Origin: an uncultured Bradyrhizobium sp.
GTDB taxonomy: Bacteria > Pseudomonadota > Alphaproteobacteria > Rhizobiales > Xanthobacteraceae
Direction: 5' to 3'
Length of the DNA stretch: 64,000 nt
Assembly (NCBI RefSeq): GCF_947648125.1
Contig: NZ_CANSMR010000010.1
Location: 62,001 to 126,000 of the forward strand
Both the position numbers and the translations under genes were made by a program. A model generated the notes under the pieces. That model was not told the origin of the DNA and did no database searches. It saw only the letters and a list, made by a program, of their open reading frames with translations. Positions 36,398-45,353 of the stretch are shown here, piece by piece (position 1 is the stretch's first letter; every line of letters begins with the position of its first letter).

Positions 36398-37456
36398 ATG
36401 ACCTTTGCCGCGACCGAACTGTGCCTGCGCGCCGCCACCGTGACGCTGCTGCTGGTGCTTGCGGCCTCTATGTTCGCGGATTTCCGCAAGGTGCTGGCCG
36501 GGCGGCTCGCGATCGCCTTCGCGCTCGGCTCGGCCGCGCATGCGGTGACCGCGTCGATGGGGGCCGGGCCGCCGGTCTCGGACTGGCATGCGCCACTGAT
36601 CGCGCTCTCGACCGGCGATATCGTGGTGTTCTGGCTGTTCACGCGCGCGCTGTTCGATGACGCGTTTCAGCTGCGCTGGCGGCACGGCCTGATCTGGGCC
36701 GCGGTCGTGGCCTACAGCTTCGTCAGTTGCATGTGGATCGCACCCGCCGGTCACGCGCGGATCGCCATCACCATGGTCAATTCGCTCACGCTCGTCTTCG
36801 TTGCGCTCGCGGTGGCGCAAACCATCGGATCGTGGTCGGCAGATCTGGTCGAGCGCCGCCGCCGTGTCCGCGTCTTCATCGTCGCCGCATCTGCGCTGTA
36901 CGGCGGCATGAACGCGCTGCTCCAGATCACCTATGCCGGCAGCCGCGTGACCGTCGAATGGGCCAATTTGCTGAACGCGGCCGTGCTCACCGCCATCGTG
37001 GCCGCAATCACCTGGGCGATGATGCGCGTCGACGGCGCCGACCTGTTCGCGGTGCCGGCGGAGGCCGTCGTGCTGACGAAGCCGGCCGCGGCCGAGGAGG
37101 CGGCGGACCAGAGACTGGTCGATGCCCTGATGCGGCTGATGGCGGACGAGCGCATCTACCGCCACGACAACATCACCATCGGCACGCTGGCGACCCGGTT
37201 GAAGATTCCCGAATATCGTCTCCGGCGGCTGATCAACCAGCGGCTCGGCTATCGGAATTTCAACGTCTTCCTCAACAACCACCGGATCGAGGAGGCCAAG
37301 GCCGCGCTCGCCGATCCCTCGCAGGCCGAAGTTCCCGTCATCACCATCGCCATGGACGCCGGCTTCCAGTCGCTCGGCCCCTTCAACCGCGCTTTCAAGG
37401 CGACGACCGGTGTGACGCCGACGGAGTACCGGCGGCTGAAGGCGAGCGCGGTGTGA
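36398..37456 (+). CDS. membrane-anchored AraC family transcriptional regulator
   Basis: 352 aa. The first about 225 residues contain some six to seven hydrophobic segments (LCLRAATVTLLLVLAASMF, GLIWAAVVAYSFVSCMW, LLNAAVLTAIVAAITWAMM). The C-terminal HTH_18 domain is at about 245-350 (TIGTLATRLKIPEYRLRRLINQRLGY, then FNRAFKATTGVTPTEYRRL). It would sense a signal in or across the inner membrane. Targets are unknown. It lies 53 nt after the GNAT gene in the same direction. Confidence 0.9.
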   Translation: MTFAATELCLRAATVTLLLVLAASMFADFRKVLAGRLAIAFALGSAAHAVTASMGAGPPVSDWHAPLIALSTGDIVVFWLFTRALFDDAFQLRWRHGLIWAAVVAYSFVSCMWIAPAGHARIAITMVNSLTLVFVALAVAQTIGSWSADLVERRRRVRVFIVAASALYGGMNALLQITYAGSRVTVEWANLLNAAVLTAIVAAITWAMMRVDGADLFAVPAEAVVLTKPAAAEEAADQRLVDALMRLMADERIYRHDNITIGTLATRLKIPEYRLRRLINQRLGYRNFNVFLNNHRIEEAKAALADPSQAEVPVITIAMDAGFQSLGPFNRAFKATTGVTPTEYRRLKASAV

Positions 37457-37459
37457 CCC

Positions 37460-37600
37460 TTCTCCCTCTCCCGCTTGCGGGGGGAGGGCCGGGGTGGGGG
37501 TGTCTCCGCGAGGTACGTGCTGTCATTTCGGGGAGAGAGCCCCCACCCGGATCGCATCTTTCGATGCGATCCGACCTCTCCCCGCAAGCGAGAGAGGTGA
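37460..37600. repeat. GC-rich inverted repeat block after the AraC gene
   Basis: The 306-bp gap 37457-37762 holds arms ctccctctcccgcttgcgg and ccgcaagcgagagaggtg, plus a central palindrome gatcgcatctttcgatgcga near 37551. After 37600 there is nothing I recognise apart from the ribosome site of the next gene. Confidence 0.65.
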
Positions 37601-37762
37601 CACGAGTCCGCGGCTGGACCCTTTGTAATCACAGCACATTTCGAAAATCGGCGAGCCGCCCTCAATCCTCGACTAGCCTCATTTCCAAATCCGGCGAGCG
37701 CTTCCCCGCCCGCTGCGGCCTGATCCCGGCCACGCGCCCAATGTGCCATGCCGGAGGATCCC

Positions 37763-39190
37763 GTGACCCGTCGAAAGCTCGCCTTCATTCTCATAGCCAC
37801 CACCGCTTGCGGCGCGCTGGCGCTGTCCGCCGCCCGCGCCCGCGACGTGCCGAACGTCGCGACCGGCTTTGTTGCGAATGTCGTCTGCTCGGAGACCTTC
37901 GTCAGCGGGCTCGATCCGAAGCGAAACCTGACCGAAACCACGGATGCGATGCCGGGGGCCGGGCTGATCACCTGGGCGATGGACACCGAGGTCGACCTTG
38001 ATCGCCGCGACGTCACCGTGACGCTGTTCGGGCTTGGCCGCAGCCATGCGATCTATCGCGAGGGGCTCGGCTGCACGCTCGACCACGGCGAGACGCTGGC
38101 CGATGGCCCGCTGCCGCCCTCGAAGCCGCAAGCCGCATCGCGGCCCGAGATCGCAGGTCCTGCGCTCGTCGCGCCACAAAGCCCGCAGCTTGGAGCCGCG
38201 CTCGACCGCGCCTTTGCCGAGCCGGCGGAGCCGCCGTTCCGCCACACCCGGGCTGTCGTCGTGATGAAGGACGGCCGCATCGTCGCCGAGCGCTACGCCG
38301 ACGGCATCGGCATCGAGACGCCGCTGCTCGGCTTCTCCGCGACCAAATCGGTGATCTCCGCCCTGGTCGGAATTCTGGTGCGCGACGGCAAGCTCACGGT
38401 CGACCGGCCGGTGCCGATCGCCGCCTGGCGGGATCCGAAGGATCCGCGCCACGCGATCACGGTCGACCAGCTGCTGCGCCACACCGCCGGCCTTGCGCTG
38501 GGCAGCTCGCTGCAGGCTTCGCTGGCCTCGGCGCTCGAACCGGTCAACCGGATGAAGTTCATGGAGCCGGACATGGCCGCGTACGCCGAGAGCATTCCGC
38601 TCGAGACCGCGCCGGGCGCGGCGTGGAATTATCACGACGGCAATTTCATCATCCTCTCGCATCTGATCCGCAAGGCGGCCGGCGGCCACGCCGCTGATGT
38701 GATGCGCTTTGCACGCCGGGAGTTGTTCGATCCGCTCGGCATGCGCAATGTCGTGATGCAGTTCGATGCTGCGGGCACGCCGGAAGGATCGGGCGCGATG
38801 ATGGCGAGCGCGCGCGACTGGGCGCGTCTCGGCCAGCTCTACCTCAATGACGGAATGGCCGGCGACAAGCGCATCCTGCCCGAAGGCTGGGTGACATATT
38901 CGGCCTCGCCGACGCCGAACGCCTGGGTCGGCATCGGCGCCGGCTTCTGGACCAATCTCGGCGACAGCTTCGGCGCCAACTATCGCATCGCGCATGGCTG
39001 GCCGCGCGATGCGTATTTCGCCAAGGGCACGATCGGGCAATATGTCATCATTGCGCCGTCGCAGCACCTCGTCATCGTGCGGCTCGGCCGCTCGCCGAAC
39101 ATGCCGCCAGAGGCGGACGGCGTGTCCGATCTGGTCCGTGACGTCGTGACGGCAACCTCAACAGGCGCGCGGCTCGCGGGCGGCAATTGA
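37763..39190 (+). CDS. exported beta-lactamase-fold serine hydrolase
   Basis: 475 aa from GTG at 37763 (GGAGG 5 nt upstream); an ATG at 37748 lies ahead of that site. The signal peptide RRKLAFILIATTACGALALSAARA has no strict Tat motif. The SxxK is SATK in FSATKSVISALVG and the Tyr motif is YHDGN. It belongs to the S12/class C beta-lactamase-related group. A 120-residue N-terminal extension precedes the catalytic domain. A 6-aminohexanoate-dimer hydrolase-like role is possible. Confidence 0.88.
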   Translation: MTRRKLAFILIATTACGALALSAARARDVPNVATGFVANVVCSETFVSGLDPKRNLTETTDAMPGAGLITWAMDTEVDLDRRDVTVTLFGLGRSHAIYREGLGCTLDHGETLADGPLPPSKPQAASRPEIAGPALVAPQSPQLGAALDRAFAEPAEPPFRHTRAVVVMKDGRIVAERYADGIGIETPLLGFSATKSVISALVGILVRDGKLTVDRPVPIAAWRDPKDPRHAITVDQLLRHTAGLALGSSLQASLASALEPVNRMKFMEPDMAAYAESIPLETAPGAAWNYHDGNFIILSHLIRKAAGGHAADVMRFARRELFDPLGMRNVVMQFDAAGTPEGSGAMMASARDWARLGQLYLNDGMAGDKRILPEGWVTYSASPTPNAWVGIGAGFWTNLGDSFGANYRIAHGWPRDAYFAKGTIGQYVIIAPSQHLVIVRLGRSPNMPPEADGVSDLVRDVVTATSTGARLAGGN

Positions 39191-39315
39191 CGGAGGCGTC
39201 ACACACCACCCGCGCGATCGTGAATTGAATCTCGGCCTCCGGAATTTTCTGATGCCGCGGCGCATCTCGCAGGAGATGCGCCGCGTTCTCTAAGATCACA
39301 TCAGCCGGAGACCTC

Positions 39316-39606
39316 ATGCCGAAAGCCTACTGGATCGTGCACGTCACGGTGCACGATGAAGCCCGCTATCCCGAATATCTCGCCGCCGCGATGCCGGTAT
39401 TCGCCAGATACGGCGCCAACTTCATCGTGCGCAATGGCCCCTATGAGGTGATGGAGGGCGCGACGCGCCAGCGCAATTTCGTCATCGAGTTCAGGGATCA
39501 CGCCACCGCGATGGAATGCTACACCTGCCCCGACTACCAGGCCGCCAAGGCGATCCGGCAGAAATATTCGGACGGGGATTTCGTGATCATCGATGGAGCG
39601 GAGTAG
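39316..39606 (+). CDS. DUF1330 domain-containing protein
   Basis: 96 aa, a small dimeric alpha-beta barrel protein. DUF1330 signatures: YWIVHVTVHDEARYPEY, VRNGPYEVMEG and FVIEFRDHATAMECYTCPDY. Function is unknown in the family. It is separate from its neighbours by repeats. Confidence 0.88.
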   Translation: MPKAYWIVHVTVHDEARYPEYLAAAMPVFARYGANFIVRNGPYEVMEGATRQRNFVIEFRDHATAMECYTCPDYQAAKAIRQKYSDGDFVIIDGAE

Positions 39607-40002
39607 GTCTCCGTCATTCCGGGCTTTCGCTTCGCGAGCCCCGGAATGACAGTGAGGTGAGCAAGCGGCGCGCGACACTCCCACAACTGTCATCGCCCGG
39701 CTTGACCGGGCGATCCAGTACGCCGCGGCCTCTCGGCTCAAGTACAGGCGTCTCTGGAATGCTGGATCACGCGCTTTCGCAGGTGATGACACCGAACAAG
39801 CTGTTTGACCGGTTGAATCGAGGACGATCTTCATCGTCGTCCTGGCGAAAGCCAGGACCCACTACCCCAAATGGGATTTGTTGTGCGAGGCTGCGGCCAC
39901 AGATCGCTCTTACAACGCAACTCTGTGGTTATGGGTCCCTGCTTTCGCAGGGACGACAGCGGTGGGTGTGGCGCGCAGCCTGCGCAGCAACGATGGATCC
40001 GC
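39607..40002. repeat. 396-bp gap made of three repeat families
   Basis: 39612-39650 is a gtcattccggg hairpin, 39689-39789 a gtcatcgcccggc REP-type pair, and 39834-39962 the second copy of the cgtcgtcc repeat seen at 35571-35707. No gene is supported here. It lies between convergent genes (DUF1330 and MmgE/PrpD). Confidence 0.75.
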
Positions 40003-41373
40003 CTACTGCCGCCCCAACTGCGTCGCCTTCTCCACGCGGTCGAACCGCTCCAGCGTCATGATCGCGTCCGCGAGCTGGTCGGCGCGCTTGTCGAGCACCG
40101 GGCGGGCCAGCGTCAGGAACTTCTGCTGCATCGCCTGCGCATCGGGGAACGAGGTCGGCTCGCCGGAGGGATCGGCGTAGAGGCGCTCATGGGTGCCGTC
40201 ATCGGTGGTGATCGAGACGCGAGCGCCGAACGGATGGGTGCGGCCGACCTCGAGGCGGTCGTCCTGCACCACGTCGAACTTGTCGGCGAGCGCGTCGATT
40301 GCCGCATCGCCGAGCCGGTCGTAATCGTCCCACCCGAAATGGCCCTGGTCGAGCGCAATCGCGCCGGTGAAGAACATCGAGAACTGGCCGCCGACCACCG
40401 AGGTCGGGTGGCGCTTGGTGGCGGCATCGCCGGTCAGCGTGATGCCGTTGCGGTGCAGGCCGATCTCGACCTTCCTGATCTGGTCCGGCGTCAGATTGTG
40501 CTCGCGCCGCATCGCGATCAGCGCGTCGATCGCGGCATGGGTGTAGCGGCAGCTCGGATACGGCTTCACGCCGATCTTCAGGGTCTCATAAGTGCTGCCA
40601 AGACCGGCCACCGCCTTGTCCGGATGCGCGTCATCGGTATAGCCGACCAGCAGGCCGTGCTTGCCCTCGACCGACTCGCTCGAACCGATGAAGTCGTTGC
40701 GTGCGAGGGTCGCGGCGATCACGCCGTTCATCGCGGCGGCGCCGACCTGGTAACGCTTGTTCCAGGCGCCGTTGACCAAGAATTGCAGCGAGCCCGCAGC
40801 CTGGCTGCCGGAGACGCCGAACGCGGAGACGATCTGCTCCTTCGACAGCCCGAACAGTTTTGCCGCCGCGGCCGCGGCACCGTAGGTGCCGGCCGTCGCG
40901 GTCGGGTGGAAACCCCTCGCATAATGCGAGGTCGGGTCGAGCGCGTTGCCGAGCCGGCAGCACACTTCATAACCGGCGACGATCGCGGTCAGCACGTCGC
41001 GGCCGGAGGCGCCAACCATCTCGCCGATCGCGAAGGCGGCGGGCACCACCGGCGCGCTCGGATGCAGCGAGGAATCGGCGTGGGTGTCGTCGAAGTCGAG
41101 CGAATGGCCGAGCGCGCCGTTGAGCAGCGCCGCCACCGCCGGCGTCCAGGTCTTGGTGTCGCCGAACACCGTGGCCTCGCCCTTGCCGTCGAGCGCCAGT
41201 GCCTCCAGCATCTTCATCAGCGAGGGGGTCGATTCCGCATCGCGGCGGGCGCGAATGGTGCTGCCGAGGAAATCCAGCGTCAAAACCTTGGCGCGCTCCA
41301 GCACCTCCGGCGGGATATCGGAATATTTCAGGTCGGCGACGTAGGCGGCGAGCGTTGCGGTTTCGTGGGCCAT
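40003..41373 (-). CDS. MmgE/PrpD family protein
   Basis: 456 aa. Family members include 2-methylcitrate dehydratase and cis-aconitate decarboxylase. Motifs: DFLGSTIRARRDAES near the start, LDFDDTHADSSLHPSAPVVPAAFAIGE, and SCRYTHAAIDALIA. No other methylcitrate-cycle gene is adjacent, so the reaction is not certain. ATG is preceded by GAGGAAA. It is divergent from the FUSC-type gene. Confidence 0.92.
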   Translation of the reverse strand: MAHETATLAAYVADLKYSDIPPEVLERAKVLTLDFLGSTIRARRDAESTPSLMKMLEALALDGKGEATVFGDTKTWTPAVAALLNGALGHSLDFDDTHADSSLHPSAPVVPAAFAIGEMVGASGRDVLTAIVAGYEVCCRLGNALDPTSHYARGFHPTATAGTYGAAAAAAKLFGLSKEQIVSAFGVSGSQAAGSLQFLVNGAWNKRYQVGAAAMNGVIAATLARNDFIGSSESVEGKHGLLVGYTDDAHPDKAVAGLGSTYETLKIGVKPYPSCRYTHAAIDALIAMRREHNLTPDQIRKVEIGLHRNGITLTGDAATKRHPTSVVGGQFSMFFTGAIALDQGHFGWDDYDRLGDAAIDALADKFDVVQDDRLEVGRTHPFGARVSITTDDGTHERLYADPSGEPTSFPDAQAMQQKFLTLARPVLDKRADQLADAIMTLERFDRVEKATQLGRQ

Positions 41374-41520
41374 CGTGTTTCCTCAATTTTGCGGCGCAGG
41401 GTAGGCGGGCAGGTTTGGCCTTTCAAGCCACCTTGCCGCCGCGGGCAGCAGCCATGCTTCAGGTCGCTGGACTCGACGTCATGTAACACGGGCCTTTCCA
41501 TTGATTGCGGATCAGGGTGC

Positions 41521-42660
41521 ATGAGGACCTTCGCAAAACGCATGTTCGAGCAGCTCTGGACCCGCAAGACGCAGCTGGCGCTGGCGGTCCGGATCGCGTC
41601 CGCCGGCGTCGCGGCCTATGCCATCGCGCTGGCGCTCCACCTGCTGCTGCCGCTGTGGGCGGTGCTGACCTCGCTGATCGTGACCCAGATGAGCGTCGGC
41701 CGCTCGCTGAAGGCAACCCGCGACTACATGCTCGGCACCATCGGCGGCGCCATCTATGGCGGCGCGATCGCGGTGCTGATCCCGCATTCCGGCGAGGGCA
41801 GCCTGCTGGCGCTGCTGGTCCTGGCGATCGTGCCGCTGGCGTTCATCGCCGCGCTCAATCCCAGCCTGAATTCGGCGACGGTGACGGCGGTGATCGTGCT
41901 GCTGCTGCCGACGATGCATCATTCCAATCCGCTGGACTCCGCGATCGACCGCGTGCTCGAGGTCACTGTCGGTGCGCTCACTGGCCTTGTGATCTCGTTC
42001 CTGGTGCTGCCGTCGCGCGCGGTCAGCCAGATCAGGGTCAATGCGTCAAAGCTCTTGGAACTGCTCTCGGCGGCGTTCGCCGAATTGCTCGCCGGCCTGA
42101 CCCGCGGGCTCGACAACGACGCACTGCACCGGATCCAGGATGGCATCGGCACCGCGGTGACCAATCTGCACGCGACCGGCCTCGAGGCCGAACGTGAACG
42201 CACCATGCATCTGTCGTCGGGGCCGGACACCGGTCCGCTGCTGCGGACCATTCAGCGGTTGCGGCACGACGTCGTGATGATCGGGCGCGCCTGCGTGGTG
42301 CCGCTGCCGGCCGATATCCAGGCCAGGCTGGCGCGGCCATTGGCCGACGTCAGCAATGCCATCGTGACTTATATGGTGGCGGTCGCGACCGCCCTGCGCG
42401 CCGGGAGCGGCCCGGCCGACATGGCGCCGGTTGATGCCGCGTTGCATGCCTACAGCGAGGAGGTTGCCGCGGTGCGCAGCGAGGGCCTGACCCGGGGCCT
42501 TCCGGTCGATGCCATGGAGCGGTTCTTCGCGCTTGGATTCTCGCTCGACCAGATGCGGCAGAACCTGAACGACCTCAAGCGCTGCCACGGCAATTGGTGC
42601 ACCAACGAGGACGCCGCCGGGAAGATCGTTGCCGAAGCATCGGAGAAGAGCGCGGCATAA
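41521..42660 (+). CDS. FUSC family membrane protein (aromatic acid exporter-like)
   Basis: 379 aa from ATG at 41521. The first about 165 residues hold six hydrophobic segments (VAAYAIALALHLLLPLWAVL, GTIGGAIYGGAIAVLI, FIAALNPSLNSATVTAVIV). The remainder is cytoplasmic and helical. It resembles FUSC/ArAE proteins that export aromatic acids, in a half-length form. A much longer upstream frame is antisense to MmgE/PrpD and is rejected. Confidence 0.87.
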   Translation: MRTFAKRMFEQLWTRKTQLALAVRIASAGVAAYAIALALHLLLPLWAVLTSLIVTQMSVGRSLKATRDYMLGTIGGAIYGGAIAVLIPHSGEGSLLALLVLAIVPLAFIAALNPSLNSATVTAVIVLLLPTMHHSNPLDSAIDRVLEVTVGALTGLVISFLVLPSRAVSQIRVNASKLLELLSAAFAELLAGLTRGLDNDALHRIQDGIGTAVTNLHATGLEAERERTMHLSSGPDTGPLLRTIQRLRHDVVMIGRACVVPLPADIQARLARPLADVSNAIVTYMVAVATALRAGSGPADMAPVDAALHAYSEEVAAVRSEGLTRGLPVDAMERFFALGFSLDQMRQNLNDLKRCHGNWCTNEDAAGKIVAEASEKSAA

Positions 42661-42667
42661 CCCGTGG

Positions 42668-43324
42668 CTATGCTGTGCGGCGTGTCAGGCCCTTGCTCTC
42701 CATCCGCCAGATCAGGAGGTCGATGCGGTCCTGACCGAAGAACGGCTCGTTCTCGAACACGAAGGTCGGCACGCCCCAATGGCCGGAGGCCGCGTGCGCG
42801 TCCTCGTTGCCCTTGATGACTGTCTCATAGCGATCGGGATCGGCGGCGATCGCCGCATCCATCGCGGCGAGATCGAAGCGGGCGGCATTGGCCGCTTTCG
42901 CCAGATGATCGCCCTCGTTCCAGCCCTTCACCGAGCCGTCCCACAGCACTGGGCTGATCGCGGAGGTGAAGGCGAGCGATCGTCCCTCGAGCTGCGCCGC
43001 GGCGCCCAGCCGGGTCAGGCGGTGGATGTAGGGCTGATGCGCGGCGACGTCGAGCGTCGTCATGTCCTGCACGATCGGGTCCGGACGCGGGAAGCGGAAC
43101 GGGATGTTCTCGTGCTTGGCGACGCGGCTGGAATCGAGCACGACGTAGCGGGCGAATTGCGGATTGGTCTTCTTGAAGAAGCCGGGCACGCGCACCGCGA
43201 GCGGATAGACCGGCCGCAAATTCACCGCGACATCGTAGTCGGCGACCATCTCCAGCGTCTTCGGCAGCGCCAGATAGCTGTACGGACTGCGGAACGAGAA
43301 GAACAGGTCGACCGACAAGGTCAT
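42668..43324 (-). CDS. 2-hydroxychromene-2-carboxylate isomerase/DsbA-like protein
   Basis: 218 aa thioredoxin-fold protein of the HCCA-isomerase (kappa-GST) group. The active-site start is LFFSFRSPYSYLALP, where Ser replaces the DsbA Cys pair. GHWGVPTFVFENEPFFGQDR near the C terminus is typical. It would act on an aromatic glutathione-linked substrate. It lies 3 nt after the DUF2867 gene, so the two are an operon. Confidence 0.9.
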   Translation of the reverse strand: MTLSVDLFFSFRSPYSYLALPKTLEMVADYDVAVNLRPVYPLAVRVPGFFKKTNPQFARYVVLDSSRVAKHENIPFRFPRPDPIVQDMTTLDVAAHQPYIHRLTRLGAAAQLEGRSLAFTSAISPVLWDGSVKGWNEGDHLAKAANAARFDLAAMDAAIAADPDRYETVIKGNEDAHAASGHWGVPTFVFENEPFFGQDRIDLLIWRMESKGLTRRTA

Positions 43325-43327
43325 GGA

Positions 43328-43816
43328 CTAGCCTCCGGCCTTGCGCAGCATCGCCGGCACGATCAGACGGTGGAACGGCAGGATCACCGCGAGATAGGCG
43401 CGTCCGAGCCAATTGTGGGTGAGCACCAGCGTGGTCGCGGTGATGCTGCGCGCGGGCCCTTCTGGCGCGACGTCGACTGGCGCGACGTCGACGACGAGGC
43501 GGAAATCGAGATGCTTGTCGTTGAAGCCCGCGACCAGCCGCTCCGGCGTTTCGCTGACCACCGGGAATATTCCGATCAGGTCGCGCACCACGCCCTCCGT
43601 CGCGCCCGAGGTCTTCAGGCCAAGCGGCGCGACGAGGAGGTTGCGCAGGGCGAGCAGCCATTCGATCCAGCGCGGCTGTCGCGCTACCATCGCCTCGACC
43701 GCGTGGCGCGCGTCGAGGCCGGGGTTGGTGGTCGCAATCCGGAACGCGTCGATGAACTGCGCGCCGTCGAGCAGCGCGGCGGAATCCACTTTCGGCGTGA
43801 CCTCGTCGACCCTCAT
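43328..43816 (-). CDS. DUF2867 domain-containing protein
   Basis: 162 aa, about the family length. It has LDFRLVVDVAP and the HNWLGRAYLAVILPFHRLIVP end seen in DUF2867 proteins. A 15-bp tandem repeat yields VDVAPVDVAP in the middle. It sits 10 nt after the MATE gene and 3 nt before the HCCA-isomerase gene. Function is unknown; START/lipid-like binding has been suggested for relatives, which I cannot confirm. Confidence 0.82.
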   Translation of the reverse strand: MRVDEVTPKVDSAALLDGAQFIDAFRIATTNPGLDARHAVEAMVARQPRWIEWLLALRNLLVAPLGLKTSGATEGVVRDLIGIFPVVSETPERLVAGFNDKHLDFRLVVDVAPVDVAPEGPARSITATTLVLTHNWLGRAYLAVILPFHRLIVPAMLRKAGG

Positions 43817-43826
43817 GGCGCAACCT

Positions 43827-45224
43827 TCATCCAGCCAGTCTGCGTGCCAGCAAGCGGAAACGCAAGATCAGGAGGGTCGCATAGACCGCAGTCCCGAGCG
43901 ACAATCCGATCCAGACACCGGGGGCGTTGAGCCCGGCCCAGAAGGCCAGCGCAGAGGCCGACACGAAGCCGATCAGCCAGTAGCTGATGACGGCGAACAA
44001 CAGCGGCACCTGGGTGTCGTTCATGCCGCGCAGCGCGCCGGCGGTCGTGGTCTGCACGCCATCGGCGATGAAGAAGGTCGCGCCGATCAGCAGCAGCATC
44101 GCGGTGAGTTGCGCGGTGGCGTCGGAGGCTTCACCGAGGAACAGCGCCGCGATCTCGAAGCGCGCCAGGATCACCGCGAGCGTCATCACGCTCATGAAGA
44201 CGCCAGCGAGCGCGACCGCGACGAAGCCGGCGCGCTGCACCGCCTCGGTGTCGCGGCGGCCGACCGCCTGGCCGACCCGCACGGTGGCGGCCATGCTGAC
44301 GCCGAACGGCACCATGAACAGGATCGCCGCGATCTGCAGCGCGATCTGGTGCGCCGCCAGCGCCGTGGTGCTGATCAGCCCCATCAGCAAGCCGGCCGCG
44401 CCGAACAGGCCGTATTCCAAGAGGAAGGCGATCGAGATCGGTGCGCCGACGGCGACAAGCTTGCCCATCAGCGGCCAGTCGATGCGCCAGACGCGGCTGA
44501 ACACATGGTACTTGCGGAACGGGCGGCGCCGTGCCGCGAACCACACGCCGGCGAGGAAGGTGGCGAGATTGACGATCGTGGTCGCAAGTCCGGCGCCGAA
44601 CATGCCGAGTTCGGGCATGCCCCATTTGCCGTAGAGCAGAAGATAGACCATCAGCGCATTGGCCGGGATCGCCGCGAGCGTGATCCACAGCACCGGCTCC
44701 GGCCGGTTCACCGCGCTCATGAAGCCGCGGATTGCAATGAACCACAGCGCCGGCAGGATGCCCCAGGCGAGGCCGAACAGATATTGCTGCGCCAGATGCG
44801 CGGTGGCCTGGGTTTGGCCGAGCGCGAGCAGGATGCGCTCGCCATGGAACGGCAGCGCCATCAGCGGCAGCACCATGAAGAATCCTGCCCACAGGCCGAC
44901 GCGGAGCGCGCGTCGCATCACGCGCGGGTTGCGGGCGCCGAACGCCTGCGCGGCCAATGGCGAGACCGCCGACATCATGCCCATGCCGATGGTGAAGCTG
45001 ACGAAATACACGGTGTGCGCCAGCGCCGCCGCGGCGACGTTCTCGCTGCCGAGCCGGCCGATGAAGGCGAGATCGGTCGTCATCATCGCGATCTGCCCGA
45101 GCTGCGTCAGCGCAAGCGGCACCGCGAGCTTCAGCGTTTCCGTGAGCTCGGCCGTGAGCAGCTTGCGAGGTGGGACGACGGCCGCGCGCGACGCGGCCGG
45201 ATCGATCTTGTCGATGCAGGTCAT
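43827..45224 (-). CDS. MATE family multidrug efflux transporter (NorM type)
   Basis: 465 aa with about 12 membrane segments. Family motifs: VPLALTQLGQIAMMTTDLAFIGRLG at the first helices and GMGMMSAVSPLAAQAFGARNP. It exports cationic or aromatic compounds using Na+ or H+. It heads an operon with DUF2867 and HCCA-isomerase genes, which hints that it exports an aromatic product. Confidence 0.93.
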   Translation of the reverse strand: MTCIDKIDPAASRAAVVPPRKLLTAELTETLKLAVPLALTQLGQIAMMTTDLAFIGRLGSENVAAAALAHTVYFVSFTIGMGMMSAVSPLAAQAFGARNPRVMRRALRVGLWAGFFMVLPLMALPFHGERILLALGQTQATAHLAQQYLFGLAWGILPALWFIAIRGFMSAVNRPEPVLWITLAAIPANALMVYLLLYGKWGMPELGMFGAGLATTIVNLATFLAGVWFAARRRPFRKYHVFSRVWRIDWPLMGKLVAVGAPISIAFLLEYGLFGAAGLLMGLISTTALAAHQIALQIAAILFMVPFGVSMAATVRVGQAVGRRDTEAVQRAGFVAVALAGVFMSVMTLAVILARFEIAALFLGEASDATAQLTAMLLLIGATFFIADGVQTTTAGALRGMNDTQVPLLFAVISYWLIGFVSASALAFWAGLNAPGVWIGLSLGTAVYATLLILRFRLLARRLAG

Positions 45225-45353
45225 GACGGCACGCTTAGCACGGCAAACCAGCCGGAAGGATGGCCAAACTGCCCAAACGCGACGATCTCACGCAGAGATC
45301 ATCGGATCATGAGTTGTCGTTTGAGCATGATCCCAGCGTGGGTTAGACGCGGA

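Noticed and set aside
39871-41520. N-terminal extension of about 550 codons on the FUSC-type gene
   Set aside because: It is antisense to MmgE/PrpD and to a repeat block. The membrane domain begins at the ATG at 41521.
45319-45340. Another copy of the gcatgatc palindrome near the murA end
   Set aside because: Only about ten bases (gagcatgatcc) match and no second arm is visible, so I do not list it as a repeat.
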